From: an uncultured Lactobacillus sp.
GTDB lineage: Bacteria; Bacillota; Bacilli; Lactobacillales; Lactobacillaceae
Length of the DNA stretch: 7,548 bases
NCBI GenBank assembly: GCA_945281075.1
Contig: CALYQE010000093.1
Coordinates: forward strand, 1 to 7,548
Reading direction: 5' to 3'
The notes below the pieces were generated by a model that saw only the letters and a list, made by a program, of their open reading frames with translations, was not told the DNA's origin and ran no database searches. The position numbers were made by a program, and so were the translations under genes. Below, piece after piece: positions 5,515 through 7,548 of this stretch. Within the stretch, counting starts at the first letter, position 1. Each line of letters starts with the position of its first letter.

Positions 5515-7029
5515 ATGAAACTTAATCAAAATATACTAGATGATGTATTTCAATCGAATATGATTTTACCACTCAGAAAAAACCTAAAAATAGGCGGTCA
5601 GGTTCATGCTAATGAAGAAGTTAAGATTGATTTAAATGGAAAAAAATATTTTATAAAAGCTAACAAGTTGGGCTATTGGCAATTAAATATTGCAAAAGTA
5701 TTTAATAGTCAGACTGAATTAACAATTTCTGTTTCAACAGGTGAGAAAAAACAGACTATTACGAATATTAAGTTTGGTCAAGTGTATTTACTTAGTGGTC
5801 AATCAAATATTGAATTTCGTCTAAAAGACGAAATGCATTATTCTGAAATGAAATCTGAATTAAATGATAATAATTTAAACGAACTTTACTATTATAATGT
5901 TCCGCAAGTTGATTATATTGACCCTAAAACGCATATAGTAAAGCCCAAAGAATTAAAACATGAAGAATGGCATCAAGTTAATGCGGATAATTGTGGAATG
6001 GTCTCGGCCATAGGCTTTTATATGATGAAAAGTTTGCGTGCAAATGGAGTTAAGGGCCCAATAGGAATTATAGACTGCTTTAAGGGTGGGACCTCTGCAA
6101 GTGCTTGGATTAAGGCAAAAACACTGGAGAAGAATGATGAACTTAATCAAAATTATTTAGTTAAATATTTTAATGAAATTCGGGGCAAAAGTTGGAAAGA
6201 TTTTGATCTGGAAACCAAGGAATATAATTCTAAAGTAGATAAATATAATCGAGATCTAAATGTATTTCTTAAAAGCAATCCAACCGCTTCTTTGAGTGAA
6301 GCAAAGCATATCATTGGCCACACTCCTTGGCCTCCTCCAGCGCGTCCGGATTTATTTACTCGTCCTGGTGGTTTATATGAAACCATGATGGTTCAAGTTA
6401 AAAACTGTGCATTTAATGGTATGATTTGGTATCAAGGAGAAAATGATGTTGATCGTGCCTTTCTATACCACAAATTGTTACCTTTATTAATTCATACATG
6501 GAGGCAACGTTTAGAAGATACTTCACTACCAGTTAAAATAATTCAATTACCTTGTTACGCTGATTATCCTACGGATTCTAGTGCAATAATTAGACAAGTT
6601 CAAGAGCAAGTATCTGAAAAAACAAAAAATGTTGATTTAGTTTCTTTTATTGACGGGGGAGAGAAACATAATATTCATCCTCTCAATAAGAAAACAATGG
6701 GTGAGCGCTTAGGGATGATTATGGCGGGCCATACATATTCTGGAACGCCATACATTAATAAAATAAATTATTCTAAAGGTTTATTAACTTTACGGGCAGA
6801 TAAATGTAAACAGCTAAAATTAACCCAAAAAACTTTTGTAAAATTACTTCTTAATGGCGAACAACAAATTAAAGAGATTACCGATAAAAACTTGAATGAG
6901 AATAAAATAATTATTAAGCTAGATCAAAAGCCTGAACAAATCTCTTATGCATATGAAAATTATACAAAGAATATCGGTCTTTATAATGAAATGAATTTTC
7001 CAGTTTCTCCGTTTAAGTTTATTTTGTGA
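5515..7029 (+). CDS. Intracellular SGNH esterase, sialate O-acetylesterase-like
   Basis: The 504-residue protein follows the plan of bacterial sialate/carbohydrate O-acetylesterases. An N-terminal beta-sandwich-like region (about 8-85, VFQSNMILP start) is followed by the SGNH hydrolase core. The core has GQSN with nucleophile Ser97 (95-98), GGTSASAW (191-198), WYQGEN (305-310), and a late D380...NIHPLNK block with catalytic His388. The position before IHP is Asn386, where many bacterial relatives have Asp. A small C-terminal beta domain (about 410-504) closes the protein. No signal peptide is present, so it should remove acyl groups, most likely O-acetyl, from a sugar inside the cell. Lying between two PTS genes, it probably acts on the sugar-phosphate brought in by that PTS; sialic acid itself is unlikely because no sialic acid genes are nearby. 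The ribosome site AAGGTG overlaps the EIIC stop. The gene looks more AT-rich than the reductase gene. Confidence 0.88.
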   Translation: MKLNQNILDDVFQSNMILPLRKNLKIGGQVHANEEVKIDLNGKKYFIKANKLGYWQLNIAKVFNSQTELTISVSTGEKKQTITNIKFGQVYLLSGQSNIEFRLKDEMHYSEMKSELNDNNLNELYYYNVPQVDYIDPKTHIVKPKELKHEEWHQVNADNCGMVSAIGFYMMKSLRANGVKGPIGIIDCFKGGTSASAWIKAKTLEKNDELNQNYLVKYFNEIRGKSWKDFDLETKEYNSKVDKYNRDLNVFLKSNPTASLSEAKHIIGHTPWPPPARPDLFTRPGGLYETMMVQVKNCAFNGMIWYQGENDVDRAFLYHKLLPLLIHTWRQRLEDTSLPVKIIQLPCYADYPTDSSAIIRQVQEQVSEKTKNVDLVSFIDGGEKHNIHPLNKKTMGERLGMIMAGHTYSGTPYINKINYSKGLLTLRADKCKQLKLTQKTFVKLLLNGEQQIKEITDKNLNENKIIIKLDQKPEQISYAYENYTKNIGLYNEMNFPVSPFKFIL

Positions 7030-7039
7030 GGTAATTTAA

Positions 7040-7342
7040 GTGAAAAAAATAATTTTATTATGTGCAGGAGGATTTTCAACTTCTCTTATAGCAAACAAAA
7101 TGTTAGAGATAGCAAAAAAAGAAGAAAAAGCATATCAAATAAAGGCCATAGCTGCTGACTTAATTCAAGAAGAAGTCAAAATAAAGAAACCAGATTGTAT
7201 TTTGCTAGGGCCTCAAATCTGGTATATGTTAGATTCTTTAAAAACTACTGCTAATAATATTCCAATTGCAGTTATTCCAATGCAAGATTATGGCGCAATG
7301 AATTGTTCTGCGATCATAAAATTAGCCGAGAATTTAATGTAA
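7040..7342 (+). CDS. PTS EIIB component, lactose/cellobiose family
   Basis: This 100-residue cytoplasmic protein, of normal family length, starts MKKIILLCAGGFSTSL, with the phosphorylated cysteine at position 8 in the P-loop. The DCILLGPQIWYML segment (52-64) is the usual second signature. It takes phosphate from an EIIA and passes it to the sugar bound by the EIIC two genes upstream. The GTG start at 7040 gives the exact family N-terminus and has GAGG (7028-7031) overlapping the esterase stop, with only ten bases between the genes. The partner EIIA is not in the window and may be encoded downstream or shared with another PTS. Confidence 0.95.
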   Translation: MKKIILLCAGGFSTSLIANKMLEIAKKEEKAYQIKAIAADLIQEEVKIKKPDCILLGPQIWYMLDSLKTTANNIPIAVIPMQDYGAMNCSAIIKLAENLM

Positions 7343-7495
7343 TATTTGCTATTTAAATATATTTATCTTTATTTTCTTTATCATCAGTTTTCTAATAATT
7401 CATTTGATTGCTTTGATTAGTAAGCTGACTTATTCGCCAGATAATGGGTAAAGATTTTCAAAAAATATCTGTTGAACGCATATAAATCAAAACGA

Positions 7496-7548
7496 GTCTG
7501 GGAAAAAACTATTTTCTTAGACCATTAAAAAAACGTTGAACTTACTGG
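7496..7548 (+). repeat. Hairpin and truncated second stem at the window edge, possible intergenic repeat or terminator
   Basis: GTCTGGGAAAA (7496-7506) pairs with TTTTCTTAGAC (7512-7522) through eleven pairs, two of them G-U, around a 5-base loop. An A-run (7527-7533) leading into CGTTGAACTTAC follows, which looks like the left arm of a further stem cut by the window end. A two-hairpin layout would fit an intergenic repeat element or a terminator. The rest of 7343-7495 is AT-rich, and I see no gene or clear signal in it. Confidence 0.4.

Noticed and set aside
5953..6386. Two minus-strand open frames inside the esterase gene
   Set aside because: Both are antisense shadows of conserved esterase coding sequence.
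7342..7364. A terminator directly after the EIIB gene (ATATTT / AAATAT stem)
   Set aside because: It has only six A-T pairs and no GC, too weak to call, although a T-rich stretch follows.
1..7548. CRISPR arrays, tRNA or rRNA genes, and insertion sequence transposases
   Set aside because: No regularly spaced repeats, cloverleaf or rRNA-like sequence, or transposase motifs were seen on either strand.

Overview
The window looks like chromosomal DNA from a low-GC Gram-positive bacterium, most likely a lactic acid bacterium of the Lactobacillaceae. The reasons are AAGGAG-type ribosome sites, TTG and GTG starts, intrinsic terminators with U-runs, CcpA-type cre sites, a lactose/cellobiose-family PTS, and a soluble flavin-dependent reductase of a kind common in that group. 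Species assignment is inference. All genes are on the + strand.

Left part (1-3194): the last 19 codons of an unrecognised gene end at 61 and are followed by a terminator. A 673-residue flavoprotein reductase comes next (219-2240), with two FMN-binding domains and an FAD-binding domain. Its start is set by a strong Shine-Dalgarno at 204-209. Its promoter has a 19-bp spacer holding a perfect 17-bp palindrome, which is the layout of promoters activated by MerR-family proteins. Just downstream, beyond a strong terminator, is a MerR-family regulator with a C-terminal ligand-binding domain (2349-3194). The two probably form a sensor/enzyme pair: the regulator senses a small molecule and switches on the reductase. 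The reductase lacks the His and Arg of the fumarate reductase active site. Its C-terminal active-site segment instead resembles ketosteroid dehydrogenase-type enzymes, so its substrate is open.

Right part (3273-7342): a GntR/HutC-family repressor precedes a three-gene operon encoding a PTS permease (EIIC), an intracellular SGNH esterase of the sialate O-acetylesterase type, and a PTS EIIB. Three related palindromes, core TGWTATAYCA, occur at the gntR promoter (one) and the PTS promoter (two, 31 bp apart). They give a self-consistent repressor regulon that can be read from the sequence. A cre site lies just downstream of the PTS promoter. The inferred pathway is uptake and phosphorylation of an O-acylated sugar or oligosaccharide, with de-esterification in the cytoplasm. 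The PTS EIIA and a phospho-glycosidase are not in the window.

The last 206 bases hold no gene that I can see. They are AT-rich and end in a hairpin and what looks like the left half of a further stem, perhaps an intergenic repeat or terminator cut by the window edge.
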